Shown: positions 19,078 through 27,324 of the stretch, piece after piece
Layout of the letters: every line of letters starts with the position of its first letter
Numbering within the stretch: position 1 is the first letter of the stretch
From: JARRNE01 sp963824085
GTDB lineage: Bacteria; Pseudomonadota; Gammaproteobacteria; Chromatiales; Chromatiaceae
DNA length: 64,000 nucleotides
Assembly: GCA_963824085.1 (NCBI GenBank)
Contig: CAWGNT010000026.1
Location: forward strand, 62,001 to 126,000
Direction of reading: 5' to 3'
Position numbers and translations under genes: made by a program
Notes under the pieces: model-generated
What the model was told of the DNA's origin: nothing
The model's database searches: none
Seen by the model: the letters and a program-made list of their open reading frames with translations, nothing else

Positions 19078-19475
19078 TTAGTCGTCGTCTTGGTCGCTCC
19101 GATGACGCCGATGCCAGCGCCGATCATGCCGCCCGCGGCCATGCGAGCCACCGTGGCCGTCCGGGTAGTAGACCACTGCCGGCGGTCCGCAGGGCTCCAC
19201 GACCACTGGCGCGGGTGCGTAACGCGCTACGACAACCGGGGCGGTGGGTCATAGCGCTCGACAATGACGGGTCGTGTCTCGTAGACGGTGTAAGGGGGGG
19301 CGATGGCCGACCCGATGATGCCGCCAACGACGCCGCCAAGAACACCGCCGAGGACTGCGTCGCCATCGTCGCGCCCGTGGGCGAAGGCGTGGAGGGGTAG
19401 GATAGAGAGGACCGCGCAAGCGGTTAGAGCCACAATCCATTTCTTGATTTCGTTACTTCGTCGAAATGTCCGCAT
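19078..19475 (-). pseudogene. Secreted glycine-zipper protein, frameshifted
   Basis: The first frame (start 19475) has a basic N-terminus and hydrophobic signal helix (IKKWIVALTACAVLSILPLHAFA), then a glycine zipper GGVLGGVVGGIIGSAIAPP and a proline/tyrosine segment. It stops at 19227. From about 19250 the adjacent frame carries a natural continuation (VVVARYAPAPVVVEP, a Tyr-rich stretch and a His/Arg/Asp-rich tail) to TAA at 19078. A one-base change in the C-rich tract at 19230-19250 probably disrupts one gene. The layout resembles small YMGG/glycine-zipper envelope proteins of proteobacteria; function unknown. It is the second broken frame within 700 bp. Confidence 0.6.
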
Positions 19476-19598
19476 GCTGAACGAGCGCCCGAGATGCGTA
19501 CGCGCTTGCGGACGCTTCCATAAGGGCTGATCGGCTCCTCTATCTATGTCCGGTTGACACGGAAACCGAAGATCACGAGGAGCCAGCGGGATTTCCAG

Positions 19599-20879
19599 AT
19601 GACCTACAGCAAGTCCACGCATCGAGGTCGGCGCAGGTTCGGCGTCCTGGTTGTCTTGGTGTTCGGTGCTGTCTGCGGCGTATTGCTCGACCGTGTCTTT
19701 CTTGCGGGAGTTATCCCTGGCGCCCTGGTGCCGGCGGCCGCAATTGGCGAGTTCCGCCTCATGGCGCTGGCGTGGAATCTGATCGATGCGCGCTATGTCG
19801 ACCGGCAGGCGATCAAGCCCGAGAAGATGACTTACGGTGCAATCAGTGGGATGGTGGACGCGCTGGGCGATACCGGCCACAGTAGCTTTCTAACCCCGGA
19901 GATGGTTGGCCTCGCGCAGGACGTGTCGACTGGCAACTTCGCCGGGATCGGGGCGGAAATCGGGGTCAAGAAGGGGCAGGTGGTCATCGTCTCGCCGATC
20001 GACGGCACTCCGGCGAGCCGAGCGGGGCTGCGGCCGGGCGACGCCATCCTGAAGGTCGATGGCCAAACCGTCGTCAGCCTGTCTCTGGCCGATGTGGTGG
20101 GACGCATCCGCGGCCCCGTCGGCACGCCAGTAACGCTGCAGATCCTCTCGCCCAACGCCGAGCGACCGAAAGAGGTGACGCTGGTGCGCGCTGAGATCCC
20201 TATCGATACGGTCCATTGGGCGATGATCCCTGGCACCCGCCAGGCCGACGTGCGCATCAGTAGCTTCTCCAAAGGCACCACCAGTGCGTTGTCCACTGCG
20301 CTGGCTCAGGCAAAGCAGGCCGGTACGACCGGCGTCGTCCTGGATCTTCGCGATGATCCAGGCGGACTGCTCGAGGAGGCTATCGGAGTGACCAGCCTGC
20401 TTGTCGCTCAAGGGAATGTGCTTGAGGACCGGGACCGCGCCGGTAAAATCACCCCTGTTCCCGTCGAGCCTGACCGGCAGCTGTGGAGAGGTCCAGTGGC
20501 CGTGCTGATCAATGGCGGCACGGCGAGCGCCGCGGAGATCGTCGCCGGTGCACTGCGTGACAATCGCAAGTCGGCGCTGATCGGTGAGAAGACCTTCGGT
20601 ACCGGCACTGTGCTCCAGCAATTCCCGCTGCCCGACGGATCGGCGCTGCTGCTTGCGGTGGGCGAATGGTTGACCCCGGCGGGAGAGAGCTTCTGGCACA
20701 AAGGCCTCGAGCCGACCATCAAGGTGGCCCTGGCCGAAGATACCCTGCCGCTGACGCCGGTGGCGATGCGCGATCTGACCCCCGGGGAGCTGCGCAAGAG
20801 CCACGACGGCCAGCTGCTGGCGGCAACAGCGTGGCTTGACAAGCAGACGTCGTCAGGCAGACAACCGATCGCTCCGTAG
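19599..20879 (+). CDS. S41-family C-terminal processing peptidase
   Basis: A 426-aa product with an N-terminal membrane anchor or signal (about residues 14-45), a PDZ domain (about 115-185: GIGAEIGVKKGQVVI, SRAGLRPGDAILKVDG) and a tail-specific protease domain. The catalytic serine is in NGGTASAAEIVAGAL and the lysine in GEKTFGTGTV. Such enzymes cleave periplasmic proteins from non-polar C-termini. ATG at 19599 was chosen, with GAGGAG 16 bases upstream; the frame is open back to a TTG at 19554. It converges on the sigma-54 activator gene with a 12-bp gap. Confidence 0.9.
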   Translation: MTYSKSTHRGRRRFGVLVVLVFGAVCGVLLDRVFLAGVIPGALVPAAAIGEFRLMALAWNLIDARYVDRQAIKPEKMTYGAISGMVDALGDTGHSSFLTPEMVGLAQDVSTGNFAGIGAEIGVKKGQVVIVSPIDGTPASRAGLRPGDAILKVDGQTVVSLSLADVVGRIRGPVGTPVTLQILSPNAERPKEVTLVRAEIPIDTVHWAMIPGTRQADVRISSFSKGTTSALSTALAQAKQAGTTGVVLDLRDDPGGLLEEAIGVTSLLVAQGNVLEDRDRAGKITPVPVEPDRQLWRGPVAVLINGGTASAAEIVAGALRDNRKSALIGEKTFGTGTVLQQFPLPDGSALLLAVGEWLTPAGESFWHKGLEPTIKVALAEDTLPLTPVAMRDLTPGELRKSHDGQLLAATAWLDKQTSSGRQPIAP

Positions 20880-20891
20880 GCAATAGGCGAG

Positions 20892-22475
20892 CTACCGGTA
20901 GTCGCCGGCCTTAAGGCGGTACGTCCTGAGCTTCATGTGCACGGCACGGGGCGTGATCCCCATTGCCCTGGCCACGGCGCTGACGTTGCCGCGAAAGCGT
21001 GTCAGCGCGTCTTCGATCACCTTGGCTTCAACGTCGCGCGCCGCGTCCCTCCTTATCTGCCGCAAGGGAATTGATTGGTCGCTGCCGGGTGGATCGCTTC
21101 CCTGTGGGGCCTCGACCGAGAGGTCATCGATAACCTGCCCCTGACAGAACAAGAAGGCGTGCTCCAGCACATTCTCCAGCTCTCGGACGTTTCCTGGCCA
21201 ATGGTAGCCGAGCACTTTCCTCCAAGCGCGCTCGCCCAGCGCTTTCGCCGGTTGGTGGTATCGTTCCGAGAGGCGCCGCAGGACGTGAGTCACCAGGGCG
21301 GACAGGTCACTGCGGCGTTCCCGGAGCGGGGGGATATGTATGGGTACGACGTTTACCCGATAGTAGAGGTCCGTGCGGAAGGCCCCGGAGGCGACGCGAT
21401 CCTTGATATCCTGATTTGACGCGGCAATGATTCGGACGTCCGTTGTCAGGGGCTGTCTTCCGCCCACCCTCTCGAACTCACCCTCCTGCAGCACGCGTAA
21501 GAGCCTGGCCTGCGCGGATACGGGCAAAGAGTCGATCTCATCAAGAAACAGAGTGCCGCCGTTCGCACGTTCGAAGAACCCATGGTGCACGGTATGGGCA
21601 TCGGTAAATGCGCCTTTCTCGTGCCCGAACAGCGCGCTCTCGATGAGACTCTCGGGAATCGCCCCGCAGTTGACGGCAACGAGATCTCGATCCGCCCGGA
21701 GACTCAGAGCATGAATTGCCCGCGCAATGACCTCCTTCCCCACGCCCGTCTCGCCAGTGACCAAGACGGTCGCTGGAGTTGGGGCCACGATCGCGACGGC
21801 CTCGAGGGCGGCCTTCATTGCTGCAGATTCGGCGACGACTGTTGGCCTCTCGCGCCGAGCGGCCGCACCCCGTTGCCGAGGCGGACACCAAGCGCTTGCG
21901 AGCTTCGATTCCACGCGGGCCGTTATCTCCGCCGAGGCGGATCTTGAGATGATGGTGTCCCCGGTGTACTGGTATTCGTCGCCGTGCTTGTCCTTCGCCA
22001 TGTCTCGGTCCGTGTACACGCAGACGTCACACGACCCGTCGCCGGTCGCAATCCGCTTGCGCAGCTCGACCTTGGCGTAGCCGAAGTTCCGGGCCGCGAT
22101 CGCACCGAACACGCTCGCCGTCATGCGGCACAGCTCGGGGGCTTGACTGACTGTCTCCCCGAACGGGCAGCGTTCATTGCGGACCCGGATGACGCCAGGG
22201 TCGCTCGGCTCCCGCGAGAATTCGCCGCCGATACGATTCTTGATGTTGAGTATGACCGCAGCGTATTCCTCGGGCGTGATCTCGCCGGAGAGGCCGAGCT
22301 GCTGTCGTGCGACCGCCTCCAGGCAGTGGCTGGAGGCTAGCCCCAGGTGCTCGATATAGGTCCTCTTTTGCTGGGCACTCTTGAAGCAGTGCTGCTCGGC
22401 GGCCCTGATGCTGTGGGCGATGAAGGACTGGAGAAAGGAAACCTGATCAAGGCGGAGCGACGCATCGATATCCAT
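20892..22475 (-). CDS. Sigma-54 dependent activator with cysteine-bearing N-terminal sensor domain
   Basis: A 527-aa enhancer-binding protein. The AAA+ module has Walker A GETGVGKE (241-248), a GAFTDA loop (288-293) in place of the usual GAFTGA, and Walker B GGTLFLDEID. A Fis-type HTH closes the C-terminus (RFRGNVSAVARAMGITPRAVHMKL). The N-terminal 200 residues hold ERCPFGETV, LCRMTASVFG and GDGSCDVCVY with Cys103, Cys116, Cys149 and Cys152. This resembles the methanogen-output-type domain (MetOD1), so a metal, cluster or small-ligand sensor is inferred. The start at 22475 is favoured by GGAAG eight bases upstream; an in-frame ATG at 22490 is the alternative. It lacks a receiver domain. Confidence 0.85.
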   Translation of the reverse strand: MDIDASLRLDQVSFLQSFIAHSIRAAEQHCFKSAQQKRTYIEHLGLASSHCLEAVARQQLGLSGEITPEEYAAVILNIKNRIGGEFSREPSDPGVIRVRNERCPFGETVSQAPELCRMTASVFGAIAARNFGYAKVELRKRIATGDGSCDVCVYTDRDMAKDKHGDEYQYTGDTIISRSASAEITARVESKLASAWCPPRQRGAAARRERPTVVAESAAMKAALEAVAIVAPTPATVLVTGETGVGKEVIARAIHALSLRADRDLVAVNCGAIPESLIESALFGHEKGAFTDAHTVHHGFFERANGGTLFLDEIDSLPVSAQARLLRVLQEGEFERVGGRQPLTTDVRIIAASNQDIKDRVASGAFRTDLYYRVNVVPIHIPPLRERRSDLSALVTHVLRRLSERYHQPAKALGERAWRKVLGYHWPGNVRELENVLEHAFLFCQGQVIDDLSVEAPQGSDPPGSDQSIPLRQIRRDAARDVEAKVIEDALTRFRGNVSAVARAMGITPRAVHMKLRTYRLKAGDYR

Positions 22476-22759
22476 CGATTGGACTTCCATTGGTAGCGCG
22501 GTCTCTTCAACAAGCTTAGCCGAAGCTGAGCGGTACCGAATCCCAGCTATGGCTGTTTGCGGATGGTCGGGTGCGGGTAGGCGGCCGGGCGCCAACGAGC
22601 CTCCACGGACGGAGTCGCGGTGAGTTCCGCAGCTGCCGCCTGGCATCGCAGGGGAGCGTTGGCGCAGGTCGCCTACCCGAAAAGGCGGGTGATCCTGGTG
22701 CCGTATGCGCTACCGTCGGAGATCAGGGCATTCAGTATGATGTGGCTTCCAGCGGCCCA

Positions 22760-22987
22760 TCAGTGGCAACAGGGGCAGTCCTTGCCATGGCCGTTTTGCT
22801 CCGGTTGGAGCGAACGGACGGCCTCTTCACGTCCCCTGGCCATACTTCCGTGGACAGCCGGGGCCGATAGAATTAACCGATTCGTTTCGGCACCGCAAGC
22901 TGGACATGCCGGCCTGTCGGCATGTAGGGGATGCCAGAGCTCGAAGCGGTTGTTGCACGCGGGGCAGGCGTAGTTGTACGTAGGCAT
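22760..22987 (-). CDS. FmdB-type zinc ribbon protein
   Basis: A 75-aa protein starting MPTYNYACPACNNRFELWHPL, with a second CPACG at about residue 29: a two-CXXC zinc ribbon of the FmdB/CxxC regulatory family. The tail ends DCPCCH, giving an extra cysteine-rich motif. FmdB proteins are annotated as putative regulators; no binding partner is evident here. It is a single gene divergent from nothing obvious. Confidence 0.8.
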   Translation of the reverse strand: MPTYNYACPACNNRFELWHPLHADRPACPACGAETNRLILSAPAVHGSMARGREEAVRSLQPEQNGHGKDCPCCH

Positions 22988-23079
22988 TCGGTTTCACCTG
23001 GCTTTGAGATTGGGGTCGAAGACGGAGGGTGTCGCACGAGGCGATAGGCCCCGCATGCGGGGCGGAGCGCGCATATACA

Positions 23080-23265
23080 CGGCTCATATCTCGTTTTCGG
23101 TTCTCCGCGCTAAGGGGCCCGGAAGCTCGGTCGGGGGTGACGGCGGCACGGAGGATGCCATAAAGCCTACGAGGATGTAGTTACGGCGTTCCTCGGCGGG
23201 CGCAACCCGGCCCCGGAAAAGCGAAAGACCCAAGTACGAAACGTATAACCTCCAAGAGGGTTCAG
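23080..23265. repeat. Dispersed palindromic repeat, family A, copy 1
   Basis: Read on the minus strand, the core is GGAACGCCGTAACTACATCC followed by a GTAGGCTT...GGCATCC...CCGCCGTCACCCC pattern, flanked by inverted CTTTCGCTTTTCC / TCTCGTTTTCGGTTCTCC ends. The core aligns with copies at 24255 and 29555. It looks like a MITE-like, non-coding mobile repeat of about 150-190 bp. Confidence 0.55.
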
Positions 23266-23330
23266 TGGAAACCGCCCCTGGATGAGTCGTGCCGGACCCA
23301 CACCAGGGGCAATCGTCCTGCCTCTAAGCG

Positions 23331-23984
23331 CTATTCCCAACGGGGAGGCTGTTGACCGCTCACTCCGAACTGCGTGGCGAGGACGTCTGTCCGCGCCCGC
23401 TTCTCCGGGTCTTGCGTGGGCGGGCGCAGGCGGCGTGTCTCCACCTCCCAGACCCAGCCGCTGATGGTGACATCCTTTGGTATCAGGGGATGGTTTCTGA
23501 AGGTCTCGATGGTCTTCATGCACGCCGTATCGACGTCATCCATCATGCCGATCCATTTGGCGAACGCACCCTGGTCGAGCCGGAGCTCGGGTAACGTCGG
23601 ATCCAGGGTTAGGTTGTCGATGTCGACGCCCTTGTCACGCAGCACCTTTTCTAGATCGGCGGCGTTCGCAGACAACATGCCGCACTGGGTATGCTGGACG
23701 ATGACAATCTCCTTCGTGCCGAAGAAGTTGCAGGTCAGCATCGCCGAACGGATCGCATCGTCGGTGACTATGCCGCCCGCATTACGAAAACAATGCGCAT
23801 CGCCGCCGCCCACCGGGGTGTCGACGCGAATACCGAGGGCCTCATCGACGGGCAAGCGCTCGTCCATGCAGGCGAGGACCCACAAGCGGCGATTGTTGGG
23901 TCCCTCAGGTCCGTAACGGCGTCGAGTCGCCCAGTGGTCAAATTGTGTAGTTCTCGCCTCCAGTTCTTGCTTCAGCGTGGCCAT
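23331..23984 (-). CDS. Beta-carbonic-anhydrase-fold enzyme (carbonic anhydrase or COS hydrolase-like)
   Basis: A 217-aa protein with the beta-CA zinc ligands: Cys39-X-Asp41-X-Arg43 (VLACMDERL), His98 and Cys101 (QHTQCGM), and RNAGGIVTDDAIRS. The short architecture resembles the beta-CA clade that also includes carbonyl sulfide hydrolases of sulfur oxidisers. CO2 hydration and COS hydrolysis cannot be separated by eye. It is probably cytoplasmic, with no signal peptide. It stands alone between two repeat copies. Confidence 0.85.
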   Translation of the reverse strand: MATLKQELEARTTQFDHWATRRRYGPEGPNNRRLWVLACMDERLPVDEALGIRVDTPVGGGDAHCFRNAGGIVTDDAIRSAMLTCNFFGTKEIVIVQHTQCGMLSANAADLEKVLRDKGVDIDNLTLDPTLPELRLDQGAFAKWIGMMDDVDTACMKTIETFRNHPLIPKDVTISGWVWEVETRRLRPPTQDPEKRARTDVLATQFGVSGQQPPRWE

Positions 23985-24254
23985 TCTCCAAACCTCCTCG
24001 GGGATCGTGATGTGTCAGGTTCGCGTTCTGTGTTCGGATGCCGAACATCAGCATCTAAAGCACGCACTGTGCCAAAATAAAACACCTTGAAAAATCGGTA
24101 ACTTAGGAAGGTGCGAAGCCTGTCCGTGAAGCGTTCGAACGACTTTGGCGCATGAGATCTCTGCTAACAGGTTGAAAAACGCCAGAAATCGTGATGACGC
24201 GGAAACTTCGCAGTGTGAAGAAGAGCTTCGCAGGCTCTTGGACGGACGAAGAAT

Positions 24255-24480
24255 GAGCTAATACCGTTTCGATCTGGGCTCTTTCGTCTCCAGTGGACTG
24301 GCCGCTCCGACCGGGGGACGCCGTAAATACGTCCATGCAGGCTTGACGGCAGCCTTCCTGTTGCCGATACCCCTGGCGGGACCGGCCAGTCCCCTCTGGT
24401 CCGGAAGCGCAAAAGTCGGGCGAGCTCGGAATAGGACATCGACATAGTACAAAATTTGTACTGGCAGGCAGGTGCGCGAG
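24255..24480. repeat. Dispersed palindromic repeat, family A, copy 2
   Basis: ATACCGTTTCGATCTGGG at 24261 opens the element. The core GGGACGCCGTAAATACGTCC continues into ATGCAGGCTTGACGGCAGCC. GGACTGGCCG (about 24294) and CGGCCAGTCC (about 24372) form inverted arms. The distal end (CGCAAAAGTCGGGCGAGCTC) recurs at 48430-48455. Confidence 0.6.
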
Positions 24481-25188
24481 ACCGGTGTTGACGCGGCGCA
24501 GCGAGCAGGCGGGGAATCAGACCACAGCTGTTGGAATATGAGGCGGGTGCACGCGTGTCCATGAAGCGCTGATCGATGGTAGGTGCCAACGCTTCGCGCG
24601 GCGCGATGGCATGGAGGTCGTCGGCGTTTGCCATTCGCATGCAGACCACCCAGCGGAGCCATCGGAGCCGGACCGAAATTGCGTTGAGGATGGGTTGACG
24701 GACGCCAGATCATCGACAGATCGTCGATCGACCCGGGAGAAATGGATTTCTTGGTCTATATTAATTTCGTGGCGTGGGGTGTGGAATAAGAAGCACGTGT
24801 GAAACGCCACACCTGGGGGAAAACGAGAAGATCCATTGCCGACAGACAGGTCCCGTAGGCATCGGGATCGGCGGCGGGCCCGCGGCAATCCCTCCCCGGG
24901 ACGAGGAGACCCGGGAACAGTCGGCACGTCGCCGAACACTTTGCGCTCAAGAAGCGAGCAGCGAGCAACGCGATCGTCCTCTGGCGGTGGCCGCCCAAGG
25001 CCCTAATTTCGTTGTGCACGCTCGACGTGCTTGCGGATTGGTCAGTGCTTGCTAAACCGTCGGGAACTGCGCTTTGGGCGCTGTCTGCAAGGCATCTTGC
25101 GCCGTCTGAGGGTGTTTGATCGACGTCCCGACGGTCCTGCAATCTCGGCATGCCACTCACCTGCCGGTGAGGCCGGGAGAAGGGGCAA

Positions 25189-25204
25189 TGGTGCCGTCGT
25201 TGCC
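25189..25204 (+). promoter_or_regulatory. Candidate sigma-54 (-24/-12) promoter
   Basis: TGGTGCCGTCGTTGCC matches the TGGCAC-N5-TTGCW consensus at the critical GG and GC pairs with exact spacing. It lies 60 bases upstream of the transporter gene. Two sigma-54 activators are encoded in the window, but no link to this site is proven. Confidence 0.4.
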
Positions 25205-25263
25205 CTGTTCCGTGGCATCAAAGGGGAAATCGAAGACCTAACCAACCGAAGGAGAATCGACGT

Positions 25264-26658
25264 ATGGCAAAAAACGTCATGGTCGCTGAGGACGAAGAGG
25301 CCCTCCAAAGCATGGGGTGGCGGGAGATCTGGTTGAAGGAGGACTGGTGGGCGATCTGGCTCGGCCTGGGTATCGTGATCGTGGCCTATCTGTTCTTCGC
25401 TAACGGCGCCTCGATCAAGTGGATCGCGATCACGCCGGGGAAATGGTCGACGTTTGATCAGGTGCTCGGCGACTTCAGGTCGCACATCATCCAATATATC
25501 GCCCAGTTCATCCTGTGGCTCGTCGTGTTCAGCGTGAGCATGCGCATCATGGGCCACAAGATGAGCGAGTTCATACCCGCGTTTGTGTTTATCTACTTGG
25601 TCTCGATCCTGATCTTCATGGTCGGGGCCTGGGACCAGGCGCATCACTACAACCTGGAGCCGCCGTTGGTCGCCTTGCTGCTGGGTATGGTGATCTCCAA
25701 CCTCATTGGCCTGCCGCGCTGGATGGATACCGGGTTCCGTGTCGAGTACTACATCAAGGTAGGCATCGTGCTGCTGGGTGCCACCCTGCCGTTCACCCTG
25801 GTGATCTGGGCAGGCCCGGTGGCGATCTTCCAGGCATCGATCGTCTCGATCACCACTTTCCTCGTTATCTACTTCGTGGGGCGCCGCTTGGATCTCGATC
25901 GGCGCCTTTGCGCGACGCTCGGCGCCGGTGGAGCGGTCTGCGGAGTGTCCGGTGCCATCGCCATCGCCGGTGCCGTGGGCGCCAAGAAGGAACATGCACC
26001 GATCGCCATCACCATGGTGATCGGCTGGGCGATCGTGATGATCTTCTTCCTACCTCTGGTCTCACGTACGTTGCAGTTGTCGACCGGCGTCGCCGGTGCC
26101 TGGATCGGCACCTCGGAGTTCGCCGATGCAGCCGGTTTCGCCGCCGCTCAGGCCTACGGCAACCTGGCCGGAAACGTGCCGGGGATCAGCGGCACGGCCG
26201 ATCAGTCGGTGTGGGCTTTCACCCTGATGAAGGTGGTAGGCCGCGACATCTGGATCGGGATCTGGGCCTTCGTGCTGGCCATCATCGCGACCACTCGCTG
26301 GGAGACCGAGACGGGCAGCAAGCCGCAGGCGGCAGAGATCTGGTGGCGCTTCCCGAAGTTCGTCATCGGTTTCGCGCTGGCTTCGATTCTGGTCACCTGG
26401 GTCACCAGCGGCTACTCCTTCGAGGACTTCAACAAGATCGTCAAGCCGGAGTTCGTGGGGCCGGTGAAGGCATTGCGCACCTGGGCCTTCATCTTCTGCT
26501 TCTTTTCCATCGGGCTGACCACCCGCTTCCGCGAGCTGGCCAGTGCCACCGGTAAGCCATTTTGGGCGTTCACCGTGGGTGTGGGATTCAACGTGGCATT
26601 GGGCTTCATACTTTCGGCGTTGGTGTTCGGCACGTACTGGACAAACCTCGCCCATTGA
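25264..26658 (+). CDS. YeiH/UPF0324-family putative sulfate or sulfur-compound exporter
   Basis: A 464-aa integral membrane protein with about ten hydrophobic helices. The segments LLGMVISNLIGLP, YYIKVGIVLLGATLPF, GGAVCGVSGAIAIAGAVGAKKE and the late FCFFSIGLTTRF place it in the UPF0324 (Cons_hypoth698) family, annotated in databases as a putative sulfate exporter. The N-terminus is longer than in E. coli YeiH. AAGGAG precedes the ATG. A strong palindrome and a small cysteine protein follow. The substrate is inferred only from family annotation. Confidence 0.85.
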   Translation: MAKNVMVAEDEEALQSMGWREIWLKEDWWAIWLGLGIVIVAYLFFANGASIKWIAITPGKWSTFDQVLGDFRSHIIQYIAQFILWLVVFSVSMRIMGHKMSEFIPAFVFIYLVSILIFMVGAWDQAHHYNLEPPLVALLLGMVISNLIGLPRWMDTGFRVEYYIKVGIVLLGATLPFTLVIWAGPVAIFQASIVSITTFLVIYFVGRRLDLDRRLCATLGAGGAVCGVSGAIAIAGAVGAKKEHAPIAITMVIGWAIVMIFFLPLVSRTLQLSTGVAGAWIGTSEFADAAGFAAAQAYGNLAGNVPGISGTADQSVWAFTLMKVVGRDIWIGIWAFVLAIIATTRWETETGSKPQAAEIWWRFPKFVIGFALASILVTWVTSGYSFEDFNKIVKPEFVGPVKALRTWAFIFCFFSIGLTTRFRELASATGKPFWAFTVGVGFNVALGFILSALVFGTYWTNLAH

Positions 26659-26671
26659 TGGAGTCGACGGA

Positions 26672-26698
26672 GGTAGCGCCGGCTCCGCCGGCGCTACC
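26672..26698. repeat. Perfect 12-bp stem hairpin after the transporter
   Basis: GGTAGCGCCGGC-TCC-GCCGGCGCTACC is a perfect inverted repeat with a three-base loop. It begins 14 bases after the transporter stop and 31 bases before the next start. No T-tract follows, so it may stabilise mRNA or terminate only weakly. Confidence 0.75.
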
Positions 26699-26728
26699 CC
26701 AGTTTCCGAAACGAGTGAGACAAATGGG

Positions 26729-26935
26729 ATGGACAAGCTCGCGCACACCTGCCTCTCCTGCCGTCATTTCCGCAACACGCCGCGCTACCTGGAGTCGGTC
26801 TACAAGGGACTGTCGAGCCTCGGCTCCGCCTACGCGTCGGTGCGCAAAGACGACGGAATCTGCCTAGAACGGGACCTGTATTTGTCGGCATCGGCATCCT
26901 GCGAACGCTATGCGGCACGCAAACCGGCGCAGTGA
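26729..26935 (+). CDS. Small cysteine-containing protein of unknown function
   Basis: A 68-aa protein MDKLAHTCLSCRHFRN... with Cys8 and Cys11 and later GICLERDLY and SASCERYAAR, so two CXXC/C-type pairs could bind metal. Proteins of this layout occur beside redox genes, but I do not recognise a named family. The ATG at 26729 is the second of two overlapping ATGs; only this one is in the open frame. It is probably co-transcribed with the transporter, subject to the intervening hairpin. Confidence 0.55.
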   Translation: MDKLAHTCLSCRHFRNTPRYLESVYKGLSSLGSAYASVRKDDGICLERDLYLSASASCERYAARKPAQ

Positions 26936-27324
26936 GCCGGCCCTAGCCGGACCAAGCAAACGCCATTGGTTTGGTGACTAGTCTCAGGTGACTAGAGTCG
27001 TGGCTCAGCAGGAACGTCCAGTAGGCGAGTCGGCGGGACGGTCGGCGCGGGCGCCGTCGAGCCTACATGGACGTATTCACAAGGAACATCTGCCCTTGGG
27101 GCATTGCCGCCCACCGAAAGCCGGACGCCTCGTCTGGTGATGGGTGGTCCCGCCCAGCCTGGCCCCATCGAACGTCACCTCCAACAAGTGCCCTTTCGTA
27201 TTGCGCTTGCCTAATGCGCAATGCCGACTAGATTTCTCAGGTATGAGGGAGACGTAACGGAGTCGATTGGGACATCGTCGCTAGAGCTTATTCGTTCTTC
27301 ACTTTGGGTCCATTGGAGGCCATC
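26936..27324. other. Non-coding gap with repeat fragment
   Basis: It holds a partial copy of repeat family A on the minus strand at about 27005-27090 (GAATACGTCCATGTAGGCTC core) and a direct GGTGACTAG pair near 26973 and 26988. No gene seen. Confidence 0.5.

Larger units (their letters stand above)
24003..25263. other. Gene-free interval with repeat copy and candidate promoter
   Basis: No frame here shows family motifs, consistent codon bias or a credible start. The stretch contains repeat family A at about 24255-24480, and upstream of the transporter a sigma-54-like promoter (listed separately). The part at 24700-25100 shows nothing recognisable. Confidence 0.6.
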
